A stretch of DNA of 64,000 nt from Lysinibacillus boronitolerans JCM 21713 = 10a = NBRC 103108 (GCF_000772935.1 NZ_JPVR01000081.1:62001-126000), one strand, 5' to 3'; shown: positions 25,571 to 33,525, numbered from the stretch's first letter. Numbers and translations are program-made. The notes: generated by a model not told the origin, from the letters alone.

Positions 25571-25752
25571 ATTCTCGTTTTATACCTCTTTATCTCTAAG
25601 TTTTATAACGAGCCTTCACCATACAGGCGACTTTCATCGCATACGGCGATCCGTCAGCGATAGATCTTAATACTTATTTCCCCTACCGTCATCATAATTA
25701 CAAATTTAAAGTTAATCAATAGAATCAGGGCAAGGTAAAGAAATCTTAACCC
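25571..25752 (-). repeat. Direct repeat copy A carrying group II intron 3' domains
   Basis: About 180 bp are shared with 26290-26464 and 26925-27102 in the same orientation. The repeat ends exactly where the different exons begin. It includes a domain V hairpin, a domain VI-like hairpin and an upstream part with GATCTATCGCTGACGGATC. Confidence 0.9.
25616..25649 (-). ncRNA. Group II intron domain V, copy A
   Basis: The hairpin is 34 nt, the canonical domain V length. Nine lower pairs include the CGC triad at nucleotides 2-4; a two-base bulge (CT) sits at nucleotides 24-25; a five-pair upper stem is capped by a GAAA tetraloop at 15-18. The core GTATGCGATGAAAGTCGC is as in bacterial group II introns. 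Confidence 0.8.
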
Positions 25753-25930
25753 TAATTTATTAGCATTTATTTTTTCCTCTAACATATTGTGTACAGTAAA
25801 ACTTACACATGACCATCTTATCATCACCAATCCTTTATCCTAAAGTAAAATGCCAAAGCAGCATATATAGCGTTGCACATCTCGATTTCACCCCCAGTTC
25901 ATAAAAAGCACCTGCGAGTTACAGTACATA

Positions 25931-25957
25931 AAGAAACCCCACCAAAAAGGTGAGGTT
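25931..25957 (-). terminator. Terminator of exon cassette B
   Basis: AACCTCACC pairs with GGTGGGGTT on the minus strand, followed by TCTTT. Confidence 0.75.
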
Positions 25958-25968
25958 AAATTATATTT

Positions 25969-26289
25969 TTAGTTCCAATCTGCTACAATATCAATAACTA
26001 GATCTTGGTATCCAGTCGATTTAAACGTAACTGAATGAGTTCCAGGTAATGACAATTGGTTTTGTACTTTAGTTCCTTTAAATTTATAGAAGTACATATT
26101 ATACCCTATATTTCTTACCTCAAGATCAAAGTCAGTACCCTCTACCATTGTTATACCATCCAAAGTAATTGATGTAATTGAACTTTGATAACTAGTACTA
26201 TAGTTGTTGTAAGAGTAATATAAAGTCGGTGTTTGGAAAGATAAATTTTGCCCTTTAATTGTAGGCCCAGGTGCTAAAGTTGGTTCACT
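25969..26289 (-). CDS. Alternative 3' exon B: DUF1533-like surface domain
   Basis: The frame is open for 106 codons from the predicted intron end, starting SEPTLAPGPTIKGQNLSF, with no start codon or ribosome site at its beginning. Its second half (TMVEGTDFDLEVRNIGYNMY, then LPGTHSVTFKSTGYQD) resembles the DUF1533/hemoglobin-interacting type of bacterial surface domain, which has a similar G.h.I.IKA.GY.D pattern. The phase matches exons A and C. Domain assignment is tentative. Confidence 0.6.
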   Translation of the reverse strand, partial: SEPTLAPGPTIKGQNLSFQTPTLYYSYNNYSTSYQSSITSITLDGITMVEGTDFDLEVRNIGYNMYFYKFKGTKVQNQLSLPGTHSVTFKSTGYQDLVIDIVADWN

Positions 26290-26464
26290 ATTCTCGTCTT
26301 ATCCTTCTTAAAGTATTATAACGAGCCTTCACCGCACAGGCGACTTTCATCGCATACGGCGATCCGTCAGCGATAGATCTTAATACTTATTTCCCCTATT
26401 GTCATCATAATTCCAGATAGAAGGTTAAGCAATAGGATTATAGCAAGGTAAAGAAATCTTAACC
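26290..26464 (-). repeat. Direct repeat copy B carrying group II intron 3' domains
   Basis: This copy is close to copy A throughout, including AAGATTTCTTTACCTTGC at its upstream end, and ends with ACGAGAAT immediately before exon B. Confidence 0.9.
26329..26362 (-). ncRNA. Group II intron domain V, copy B
   Basis: The 34-nt hairpin has the same CGC triad, CT bulge and GAAA tetraloop as copy A. The lower strand differs at one position that keeps pairing (GTGCGG instead of GTATGG). Confidence 0.8.
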
Positions 26465-26471
26465 TTTTGCA

Positions 26472-26499
26472 TTAAAAATAGCACTGGTTGGCACAGTGT
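26472..26499 (-). terminator. Second terminator downstream of exon cassette C
   Basis: CACTG pairs with CAGTG, followed on the minus strand by CTATTTTTAAT. It is homologous to the hairpin at 25112-25140. Confidence 0.6.
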
Positions 26500-26557
26500 A
26501 TATACTTAGATCTGTTGTGTAAAATGGTCATTCAACAAATATTTCGGGAATACATGT

Positions 26558-26589
26558 AAAAAAGAAGACCTCACCTAAAAAGGTGAGGT
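26558..26589 (-). terminator. Terminator of exon cassette C
   Basis: ACCTCACCT pairs perfectly with AGGTGAGGT, followed on the minus strand by CTTCTTTTTT. Confidence 0.85.
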
Positions 26590-26597
26590 ATAAATAA

Positions 26598-26924
26598 CTA
26601 CTGATTTAATTTAATTGTATATTGCTTGACATTTCCATTTTCAGCAGTCACTTCTAACACATCATTGTCTGTTAATGTTTCAGTTCCTGTTTTAGGAGTA
26701 TCTCCTCCAGTTGAACTTTTACCTGCTCTGAATATTTTTAATGTTTGAGCCTGATGACCTTTTACTATGTTTCCTAAAAAATCCTGAACTGTCATAGTGT
26801 CCGTAATATTCACAAACTCACTTAATATTATCCCATTTTCTTGATCAATATCATATGCTGATAAATCCAAAGGTGGTATTATAACTCCTGATGATACTGT
26901 AACTGTGCTATCTAACGTTACGCT
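26598..26924 (-). CDS. Alternative 3' exon C: surface-protein domain
   Basis: The frame is open for 108 codons from the predicted intron end, starting SVTLDSTVTVSSGVIIPP. It contains LSAYDIDQENGIILSEF and ends LTDNDVLEVTAENGNVKQYT, a pattern common in repeated domains of large Firmicute surface proteins (LT.GD.L.VTA...G....Y). There is no ribosome site at its start. The phase is the same as in exons A and B. Confidence 0.6.
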   Translation of the reverse strand, partial: SVTLDSTVTVSSGVIIPPLDLSAYDIDQENGIILSEFVNITDTMTVQDFLGNIVKGHQAQTLKIFRAGKSSTGGDTPKTGTETLTDNDVLEVTAENGNVKQYTIKLNQ

Positions 26925-27102
26925 ATTCTCGTCTTATACCATATATATCTCAGTTTTATAACGAGCCTTCACCGTACAAGCGACTTTCATCGCATACGGC
27001 GATCCGTCAGCAATAGATCTTTGTACTTACTCCCCCTAACATCATCTTAATTCCAGTAATAAAGAATATCAATATGTTTCAGACAAGGTTAAGAAAACTT
27101 AA
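26925..27102 (-). repeat. Direct repeat copy C carrying group II intron 3' domains
   Basis: This copy is slightly more diverged, with TTAGGGGGAGTAAGTAC upstream of domain V, but domain V, the domain VI stem ends (CTCGT and ACGAG) and the junction are kept. Confidence 0.88.
26969..27002 (-). ncRNA. Group II intron domain V, copy C
   Basis: The 34-nt hairpin has a CGC triad, a TT bulge and a GAAA tetraloop. Changes relative to copies A and B (GTACGG) keep the lower stem paired, which suggests selection on structure. Confidence 0.8.
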
Positions 27103-27220
27103 CATCTTATTATAACGTTAAACCTATGTTTGCATTTATTGTGCGTTCATATTTGTTAATGACTGCGTATATTCTTCATCAGATAAGTCCAGTTAATACA
27201 AATGCGGACACCACTATAAA

Positions 27221-27244
27221 AGGACACGTCGCTAGACGCATCCT
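27221..27244 (-). terminator. Terminator at the end of the Big-domain relic
   Basis: AGGATGCGTC pairs with GACGTGTCCT with two wobble pairs and is followed by TTTTATAG. It overlaps the stop codon. Confidence 0.6.
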
Positions 27245-28217
27245 TTAACTTTTAAAATTTGTTTATTTAAAAAAACATGTCCAGAAGGATTTGGACCCGT
27301 AATCGTTGCAGTGGCAATATTGTCATCATTACTTCTCGGATTACTGAAAATGACAGTTGAATTGTTTTCCCTATTATGGCAACTGTCAAATTTACATTAG
27401 TTGACATGAAATATGGTCCACCAATTGTCCCACCATCAACATAAGGTACTGACATATTCACTCTTGGTGTATCTGGAATTGTCACTGGTATGGGAGCGGA
27501 CTTGTAAGCTACTACCTTAGTATTATTATCCACTATTTTATAGTTTACTGCTACATCACCAGCTGGAACACCTCTTAAAGCCCCAGTACTTGGATGATTC
27601 GTAGCGGATCCAGTACCATTCGTTAAAGTCCCGATGATGTATTGACCAACTCCTGGAGGCGTAAAACCACTTTGCCCCAGCCAATAACTGAAAAGGGTGT
27701 TGACACTGTCGGTATTGCTGCTACTGCTGCTTGTGGATGAACCGTCACAGTTGTCGTACCTCTTTCAATTACTACGCCATTAGCATCCATTCCTACATAA
27801 ATAATAATAGAGCTACCGACACTTATAGCTGTTATTTGACCAGTTGTAGCATTTACTGTCGCTACATTTGTTGTTTCAGGTGTAAAGCTTTTGTTTGTTG
27901 CTGTTGCAGATAAGCCTGCTCCTATTGAAGCTGTTATCACTTCGTCTATCTGCAGTACTTGCGAATATGATGGGCTTTTTGCTGTTGCCTCATCATATAC
28001 AGTGAGACTCACAGAATTCATTTTACCATTTTTTACCCTGATACCAAATATTTGTTATTCCTGTACTAGAACTAACTGTTGCAACGCTAGTATTGCCTGA
28101 CTCAGTTGTTCCTACTGTTCTACTAGTAGTTTCTCCAATTTGTAATACAGATGATGGAGTTCCTACACCTGTAATTGCCGCACCCAAAATACTACATATC
28201 GGCAAAAATGCTGTCAA
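27232..28217 (-). pseudogene. Surface protein fragment with Big-type repeats, frameshifted
   Basis: Joined across frames, the minus strand encodes two bacterial Ig-like (Big) units (TSVATVSSSTG and NVATVNATTGQITAISVGSS), then FTPPGVGQYIIGTLTNGTGS and a C-terminal part with FSNPRSNDDNIATATITGP. Three frame changes are needed: at the A6 run at 28029-28034, near 27674-27695, and near 27365-27371. The upstream end stops abruptly near 28217 with no signal peptide or ribosome site. It may be a fourth exon that lost its intron repeat, or the relic of the parent gene. Confidence 0.6.
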
Positions 28218-28517
28218 CTACTCTATCTATTGCAAGGTGAACCAACAATAAATTTTGAAAATAGCACATTATTTAATAGGCTGCATAGCAATAATGTAGT
28301 AAATAAATTCTTGCCCATGCGAAAGGAACTTGATTAATAATTTGGATGAATCCTAGAGAAATTTTACCTCAGTTTTGACAACTCTAAGATTTCATCATTA
28401 AGTTAACTAAGCCCGATCTCGAATTACTAAAAAAAGTAAATATACTAAATCTTTTCAAGTTCAGTACGATAACAACTATAGAACCAAAAAATGTGAATAG
28501 GAAGGTGATAATGTATC

Positions 28518-28856
28518 ATGATGACGACGAAATTTTCTACTATGCAATATTTAATGTCACGAAAGTCCTCGTCTAAGTATTATGGGTTGACGCGACAAAT
28601 GAGCAAGGAAGTAAAAGCTACATCAAAAGAAGATCAAGAAAAAATAAATAATGTAAATAAAATTCTTGAAGAAAGTAAAACTTCTAAACTATCTAGCAAA
28701 CAAATTGAAACGTTAAAAAGTGCTGTAAAGCAAGGGTTATTAGGATCTAGCTCGAATCATTTAAGCCCATTAGGTATGTATAACTATAAAAAATCAATCT
28801 CAAGTTCGAATTCAAACTTACATTCAACTTTGAGAGCTTATCGAAATTCTATCTAG
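28518..28856 (+). CDS. Small charged helical protein of unknown function
   Basis: The 112-residue protein is rich in Ser and Lys and mostly helical (MSKEVKATSKEDQEKINNVN), without signal or membrane segment. GAAGGTGAT lies about 10 nt before the ATG and a clear terminator follows. It is divergent from the surface-protein relic. No family is recognised. Confidence 0.55.
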   Translation: MMTTKFSTMQYLMSRKSSSKYYGLTRQMSKEVKATSKEDQEKINNVNKILEESKTSKLSSKQIETLKSAVKQGLLGSSSNHLSPLGMYNYKKSISSSNSNLHSTLRAYRNSI

Positions 28857-28862
28857 TTTTTA

Positions 28863-28897
28863 AACACCCTTTAACCTATTAGAGGGTGTTTTGTCTT
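28863..28897 (+). terminator. Terminator of the gene at 28518
   Basis: AACACCCT pairs with AGGGTGTT, followed by a T-rich stretch. Confidence 0.8.
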
Positions 28898-28983
28898 GTA
28901 AGACAGGTTTCATATCATGGTATTCAAATAACCAAAGTCGAGCATCATGTATGCTTTTAAATCCTTATCCCCTTTTAAACTTC

Positions 28984-29018
28984 CAATAAAAAGGATCACT
29001 TCATAACAGTGACCCTTT
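28984..29018 (-). terminator. Terminator of the zinc-ribbon gene
   Basis: AAAGGGTCACT and AGTGATCCTTT pair on the minus strand, followed by T-rich sequence. Confidence 0.8.
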
Positions 29019-29024
29019 CAACGA

Positions 29025-29225
29025 TTATTTAAAATTCTGTGGTTTTACCACTTTAAATGAAGCAACTTCCCCGCAGTTTTTACAAAAAGTCATTTGGAGT
29101 GGTGACCCTACTGCCATAATCGCTCCAATAGGTCGTATATTGCCTTGGCTTGTAGTACCACCCACCTGTCCAATCGTAAATTTATCTCGACCACAAGCCT
29201 TGCAAACTATTTTTTCATTCTCCAT
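29025..29225 (-). CDS. Zinc-ribbon protein of unknown function
   Basis: The 66-residue protein has two CxxC pairs, CKACGRDKF near the start and FCKNCGEVASF near the end, with a Gly-rich middle (TIGQVGGTTSQGN). It probably binds one zinc ion. Two ATG codons are adjacent; the second has better spacing from GAGGTG. Confidence 0.65.
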   Translation of the reverse strand: MENEKIVCKACGRDKFTIGQVGGTTSQGNIRPIGAIMAVGSPLQMTFCKNCGEVASFKVVKPQNFK

Positions 29226-29331
29226 CATATCACCTCATTTTATGTAATTTATGTAAATTATAACATATAAATATCTGGTATGAGCGATGAGCGGGTCTCC
29301 CCATCAAATCTATAAAATATCTAGGAAAATA

Positions 29332-29685
29332 ATGAAGAAGAAGAAGAAGATATTCTTATTATTCATTTTGTTATTGCTTATAGGGTGTAATGAAACGGAG
29401 GAAAAAACATTTGCATTTCCTGATGAAATCCAAAAAATAATTGTGATGGGACAAGGGGCATATCGTGAGGTAAAGTGACGAACAATTGAACATGCTGAGG
29501 ACATTGACAGAATAAAAAATGCCATGCAAATTTTAACTGAATCCCTTACAGATGAAGGTCCATTCTATTAGTTGGAAGTGATTTATTACACAAGCTCAAA
29601 TAGAGGGCGATTTTATCTAAATGATATGTATTCTTTGAACAAAGAAGCGCTTCCAGCTTTCATTAAACTGATTGACAACAATTAA
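29332..29685 (+). pseudogene. Lipoprotein gene with two in-frame stop codons
   Basis: The frame encodes a lipoprotein signal (MKKKKKIFLLF with lipobox LIGC), then EIQKIIVMGQGAYREVK, a TGA at 29476, RTIEHAEDIDRIKNAMQILT, a TAG at 29569, and LEVIYYTSSNRGRFYLNDM to a final stop at 29683. The reading frame is otherwise intact for 117 codons, so two nonsense changes have broken a gene that is not otherwise decayed. The product family is unknown. Confidence 0.7.
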
Positions 29686-29700
29686 CAGACTTCACTTCCT

Positions 29701-29934
29701 TTAAATCAAGACAAAGCTTTGAACGGACACATAGATTGAAAATATAGATACCCCCATTAGAAACCAACCATAAACTGTTTGCTGTTTTTGAAATTCTTGA
29801 ATACCTAGCGTGAACATGAAGAAGCCTAAGAACAATATCATGAGGTAATTCAATTGGAAATCTCTTGTGATTAGTCCGTAAACTGCGAGAGATATGCCTG
29901 TGATGGAAAAAATAATTTTTAAACAATTTAACAT
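29701..29934 (-). CDS. DUF3953-like small membrane protein (YczI-like)
   Basis: The 77-residue protein has three hydrophobic helices and the pattern LITRDFQLNYLMILFLGF, then IQEFQKQQTVYGW, as in YczI-type proteins of unknown function. GGAGGTG lies about 8 nt before the ATG. Confidence 0.65.
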   Translation of the reverse strand: MLNCLKIIFSITGISLAVYGLITRDFQLNYLMILFLGFFMFTLGIQEFQKQQTVYGWFLMGVSIFSIYVSVQSFVLI

Positions 29935-30022
29935 AACTTTCCACCTCCACTTTTAGTTTATCATACACTAACTCAAGGTTATAGCTACCTAGAAAGACAT
30001 TGGCATAACTACATTTCCATAG

Positions 30023-30064
30023 AAAAAGGCATATGCTCATCCGCAGATCGGACATATGCCTTTA
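30023..30064. terminator. Terminator of the DUF4256 operon
   Basis: AAAGGCATATG pairs with CATATGCCTTT, followed on both strands by T-rich sequence. Confidence 0.82.
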
Positions 30065-30068
30065 TTTT

Positions 30069-30629
30069 TTAAACTCTTAACGATCCACGGAAGCCTCTTG
30101 CCGCGTAGTAGGATTCTGCCCCATTGTGGTACATAAAGACCATGTCATAGCGACGATCGCAGAAGATGGCACCGCCGAGTTTGCGAATGTTGTCAGGTGT
30201 TTGTACCCAACTTGATGTTTTTAAATCGAACTTGCCAAGCTCCTGTAGTTGGCGATATTGCTCCTCTGTTAACAGCTCTATGCCCATTTCCTTGGCAACG
30301 TCCATAGCCGTATTTTCAGGCTTGTGATTTTTTCTAGCTTCCCACGCTTCACGGTCATAACATAAACTTCTGCGACCTTTAGGACTTTCCGCAGAACAAT
30401 CGTAGAAAATGAACTCGTCCGTGTTTGCATCATAGCCAACTACATCTGGTTCACCGCCTGTTGCTTCCATTTCGTGGAGCGACCATAGTTTCTCCTTATT
30501 AGCCTCTAGCCTAGCTTGGACATTTGCCCAGTCAAGCCCTTCATGACGAGATGTATTTTTCTCGAAGCGAACTTGCAAAGTATTAATTAGTTCCTCGCGT
30601 TGCTCTTGTGATAATTCCTTCGTTGTCAT
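30069..30629 (-). CDS. DUF4256-family protein
   Basis: The 186-residue protein has the family's conserved stretches EATGGEPDVVGYD, FIFYDCSAESPKGRRSLCYD and GGAIFCDRRYDMVFMYHNGA. The biochemical role of this family is unknown; the conserved Asp/Cys/Arg pattern suggests an enzyme. GAGGG precedes the ATG. It lies 14 nt after a small zinc-finger/HhH protein gene, likely in one operon. Confidence 0.82.
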   Translation of the reverse strand: MTTKELSQEQREELINTLQVRFEKNTSRHEGLDWANVQARLEANKEKLWSLHEMEATGGEPDVVGYDANTDEFIFYDCSAESPKGRRSLCYDREAWEARKNHKPENTAMDVAKEMGIELLTEEQYRQLQELGKFDLKTSSWVQTPDNIRKLGGAIFCDRRYDMVFMYHNGAESYYAARGFRGSLRV

Positions 30630-30643
30630 TGTCTATCCCTCTC

Positions 30644-30928
30644 TTATTTAAATGATAAGCCTTCTTCTTCCAATGATGATCTCATAATCGGTAAGGAGGC
30701 TGGTCCAATACCATGCATTTTTAAGATGTCCTTTTCCGTGTACATAGCTAGTTTTTCCAACGTATCAATACCGGCGTGCACTAATGCATTTCTTGCAGGT
30801 GAACTCAGTTTGGAAAGGAAGCCACTACTAGGTTTATTTTCCTGATCACAGGTAGGGCAACTTGGACAATCTGTGCTTTTGTAAAATGTATGTCCTTTTT
30901 CACAAACTTTTAACCTTTTTTCTGCCAA
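30644..30928 (-). CDS. Zinc-finger protein with an RNA polymerase alpha-CTD-like helix-hairpin-helix
   Basis: Residues 8-28 hold Cys residues of a small zinc ribbon (VCEKGHTFYKSTDCPSCPTC), residues 45-94 a helix-hairpin-helix pattern (SSPARNALVHAGIDTLEKLA and ILKMHGIGPASL) as in the C-terminal domain of RNA polymerase alpha. The start is best placed at the TTG at 30928, because GGAGGG directly abuts the ATG at 30934. It precedes the DUF4256 gene in the same operon. Confidence 0.7.
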   Translation of the reverse strand: MAEKRLKVCEKGHTFYKSTDCPSCPTCDQENKPSSGFLSKLSSPARNALVHAGIDTLEKLAMYTEKDILKMHGIGPASLPIMRSSLEEEGLSFK

Positions 30929-31071
30929 TATCATCCCTCCAAACCTTATGCTTTTGTTCATTTTACCATATTTCCTCAAAGGCATTGAAAAGGGACACTT
31001 GAATTTTTCATCAATTCACGCTCTTTGGAAGTTGGTGCCATATTTACTGACTTAGCAACTTCTTGTTTCTA

Positions 31072-31341
31072 TCATTTAATGTTCTCCAGCGCCTCAAACA
31101 AGTCAGCTATATCTTTGCCCTCTTGTATTTCTTCATAACAAAATAAGGAATTTTGACAGTATGGACTTGATTCTTTTTTCCTCTTCCACAGTAAAAAAAT
31201 GTTCATATATACAACAAGCTCAGCCATTTTCTGAGCAAGTTGACCCTCAGATTGTGATGTTTCCTTAATCAATCTCATTCGATTTGTCACATACCAATGT
31301 CTTGCTTTTTGAGAATTAAGGCTTAAACCCTCTTGCTTCAT
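31072..31341 (-). CDS. Small protein of unknown function
   Basis: The 89-residue product is charged and helical (RLIKETSQSEGQLAQKMAEL) with a Cys-containing C-terminal third. The ribosome site is weak (AAGG 2 nt before the ATG), so the start is uncertain and the gene may be a fragment. Confidence 0.4.
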   Translation of the reverse strand: MKQEGLSLNSQKARHWYVTNRMRLIKETSQSEGQLAQKMAELVVYMNIFLLWKRKKESSPYCQNSLFCYEEIQEGKDIADLFEALENIK

Positions 31342-31382
31342 AGCCTTGTTCAGTGTCTATACCAAGAGCTATGTGTAAGAGC

Positions 31383-31432
31383 AAGAAGAATCCCTTTTGA
31401 AAAAAGTTTGATCAAAAGGGATTCTTCTTTAG
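31383..31432. terminator. Long perfect hairpin, terminator
   Basis: An 18-bp stem (AAGAAGAATCCCTTTTGA, with its complement ending at 31429) has A and T runs on both sides. Confidence 0.8.
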
Positions 31433-31483
31433 CAGTTTTAAATTAGGTTATTATAAAAACGTTTGATTATTTTCTACCTGTGT

Positions 31484-31513
31484 TGCTCCACAATCGCGTC
31501 CGATTATTGAATA
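31484..31513. repeat. Short palindromic copy of the dispersed repeat
   Basis: TGCTCCACAATCGCGTCCGA with ATTATTGAATA after it combines the family's two ends without the middle part. It lies just past the 3' end of the S66 peptidase gene. Confidence 0.6.
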
Positions 31514-31544
31514 TCCTTATTCGTCACAAAAAGCCGCTAACATC

Positions 31545-32576
31545 TTACAGTACAGCGTTTTCTAAAATAGTAAAAGAGCTTTTATTACAATTAATTTCTG
31601 CTAATGCACCAAGAGGTAAAATGAATTTTGGTTCGGTATGTCCAAAGTTCATATTGTATAGAACTGGTGTATCCTCCAAGTTAAATTCTTTCAACACTTT
31701 TAAAATCTCTTCTTTATATTCTTCGCAATACTTTTCATCTTGTGGTTTACCAAATATAATTCCGTTTGCTTTTTGTAAAATACCTTGTACACCGTAGTTT
31801 CTCAACCAATATCTAAGTAGGTTAGGCTCCGGTTGATCTTCAGATGTTTCAAAGAAAAGGATGCAATTTTCCCAGTATTTTTCTTCAGGCCATAGCACGG
31901 TACCTTTAGCAAACTCTAATACTTCAATGCACCCTCCTATTAAACGTCCCTGTACTATACCTTTACCTTGCAGCAATTCGTATCCTTTATTAGGTTGCAT
32001 TGTGCGTTTTTGATTTTTATTTGATTCTATCCATTCTAAATGCTCACTTGTCCATTCTACAGAAGGAACAATTTCACCTATTACTTCATTAGAAAATAGC
32101 GTTTTCTGAATAGATTGAACGGTATATGAGTGCATTTCAACGTTTTCTGCAAAATCGGTTAAAATTGCTGGTCCATAAAATGAAGATATACCCGCCTTCA
32201 AACAAAATAAATGAGCAATCGTTACATCTGAGTAACCCATTAAAATTTTAGGATTTTTAGTTATAACCTCAAAATCAATGTATGGGAGTAAACGAACACT
32301 ATCATCTCCACCAATATTTGCAATAATAGCTTTAATCTTGGGGTCCTTAAAAGCCATCATTAAGTCCTCTGCACGTGCTTTTGGATTTTTGTCTAAATAA
32401 TCTGCACCTTTCAAGCTATTTGGCATTGCTATAACTTTCAGTCCAAAAACCTCTTCAAGTCTTTTTACGCCTAGTTCATAACGCCATTTTAATTCTGGTT
32501 CTCCAGCACCTCCCCAAGAAGGACTAATTGTGGCGATATAATCTCCTTGCTGGAGTTTATTTGGCTTTAATAACAT
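31545..32576 (-). CDS. S66-family serine peptidase (LD-carboxypeptidase/MccF-like)
   Basis: The 343-residue protein has the S66 landmarks: an N-terminal DYIATISPSWGG, the nucleophile region LMGYSDVTIAHLF, the Glu in FFETSEDQPE and the His in NMNFGHTEPKF. Relatives cleave peptidoglycan LD-bonds or, as in MccF, the acyl-adenylate bond of microcin C. The central insert is closer to the MccF-like branch. I start at 32576 because GAGGTG lies 7 nt upstream. Confidence 0.85.
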   Translation of the reverse strand: MLLKPNKLQQGDYIATISPSWGGAGEPELKWRYELGVKRLEEVFGLKVIAMPNSLKGADYLDKNPKARAEDLMMAFKDPKIKAIIANIGGDDSVRLLPYIDFEVITKNPKILMGYSDVTIAHLFCLKAGISSFYGPAILTDFAENVEMHSYTVQSIQKTLFSNEVIGEIVPSVEWTSEHLEWIESNKNQKRTMQPNKGYELLQGKGIVQGRLIGGCIEVLEFAKGTVLWPEEKYWENCILFFETSEDQPEPNLLRYWLRNYGVQGILQKANGIIFGKPQDEKYCEEYKEEILKVLKEFNLEDTPVLYNMNFGHTEPKFILPLGALAEINCNKSSFTILENAVL

Positions 32577-32705
32577 ATAAATACACCTCAAATTAGATTT
32601 AATTTCATTTAAAAATAACATATTAATGGAAATTTTTAAATAGTCTATCATTTATGTGAAATAAGCTATTAAATCCTTGTTTGGTAACATTGCACAAAAT
32701 GATTT

Positions 32706-32735
32706 TATTCCACAATCGCACCCGATTGTGGAATA
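32706..32735. repeat. Perfect 13-bp inverted repeat, copy of the dispersed repeat
   Basis: TATTCCACAATCG and its exact complement are separated by CACC. The flippase fragment begins directly after it. Confidence 0.7.
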
Positions 32736-32737
32736 GA

Positions 32738-33247
32738 GGATATTTATCTATGCTAATTGTGGGTAGTCAAGAGGCAACCGAAGCAATACGCTACATGTCT
32801 TTTGCTCCTCTTATTGCCGGCATGCGGGAGCTAACGACAACGATCCTTTGGGCGGCTGATCAAAAAAAGGCTCCCCTAGTCGGTTTACTAGTAGGCCTTA
32901 TTTGTTCTGCCATCGCCGCTTATCATTTAACGGCAATACCGGGATTCGGTTATGCAGGTGTTGCGATTAGCGCTTTTATCTTGGAAATAACATCCCTCCT
33001 CTGGAATGCGCTCATTATACAAAAAAGATGCAAAGGCGCGTTTCCTGTAATGACGTTATTGGCATATTTAACTTTTCTTGCGTCAATAGGCTTTCTTAAC
33101 GTTCCGTTCGAAAACTTTCTGTTTTACATCGGTATAGAATCAAGAACCATGCAATCGCTCGGCAGCATGCTATTTTTTATAGGATGCATTGCCTTATTCT
33201 TGCTGCTACGATTTTGGGGAAGGGGGAGCTTTAGAAGGTATCGCTAA
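32738..33247 (+). pseudogene. C-terminal fragment of a SpoVB/MurJ-type flippase
   Basis: The open frame begins at the edge of a palindromic repeat and encodes five hydrophobic helices with FAPLIAGMRELTTTILWAAD, QKKAPLVGLLVGLICS and GFGYAGVAISAFILEI. This is the C-terminal half of a polysaccharide flippase of the oligosaccharide exporter superfamily. No start or ribosome site is present. Base composition is richer in G and C than in the neighbours, which suggests a foreign origin. Confidence 0.6.
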
Positions 33248-33377
33248 CTAAATGGAAATTATATGAACCAACGTTCGCCTCAGACCTCCTTACACTCTTT
33301 TTATTAAGATGATAGGTACGTAGCACATAGCAAAATCCGAGATATAATGGGCCTCTTTGGAAAGAATGATTTAATCA
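33248..33377. other. Intergenic stretch among gene fragments
   Basis: I see no gene here; it separates the flippase fragment from a kinase-like N-terminal fragment. Confidence 0.4.
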
Positions 33378-33525
33378 AAGGAGGAGAATCTCACTCTTAC
33401 CCATACGGTTTCAAAGTCAAAGCAGCGCTTGCTTCATTCACTGCTCAAGCTTGTAATTGGAGGAATGCTTGTCGGTGTGCTGTTGTTCAGTCTATTCGTC
33501 AGTGCCAACGTAAAAGCTTTTAATT
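33378..33525 (+). pseudogene. N-terminal fragment of a membrane sensor-type protein
   Basis: AAAGGAGG at 33378 is followed by an open piece encoding KQRLLHSLLKLVIGGMLVGV and LLFSLFVSANVKAF, a basic stretch and one transmembrane helix like the start of a sensor kinase or chemoreceptor. It ends where a piece of another gene in the opposite direction begins. The start codon is lost. Confidence 0.4.

Noticed and set aside
25571..27102. Repeats considered as integron attC sites, c-di-GMP riboswitches or shufflon recombination sites
   Set aside because: No attC core sites, no GEMM motifs and no recombinase are present, while every feature of group II intron domain V fits exactly.
29025..29225. Zinc-ribbon protein considered as part of a toxin-antitoxin pair
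   Set aside because: No partner gene lies beside it and it has its own terminator.
31383..31432. Long hairpin considered as an insertion sequence end
   Set aside because: It is a single hairpin with A and T runs, best explained as a terminator; no transposase is nearby.
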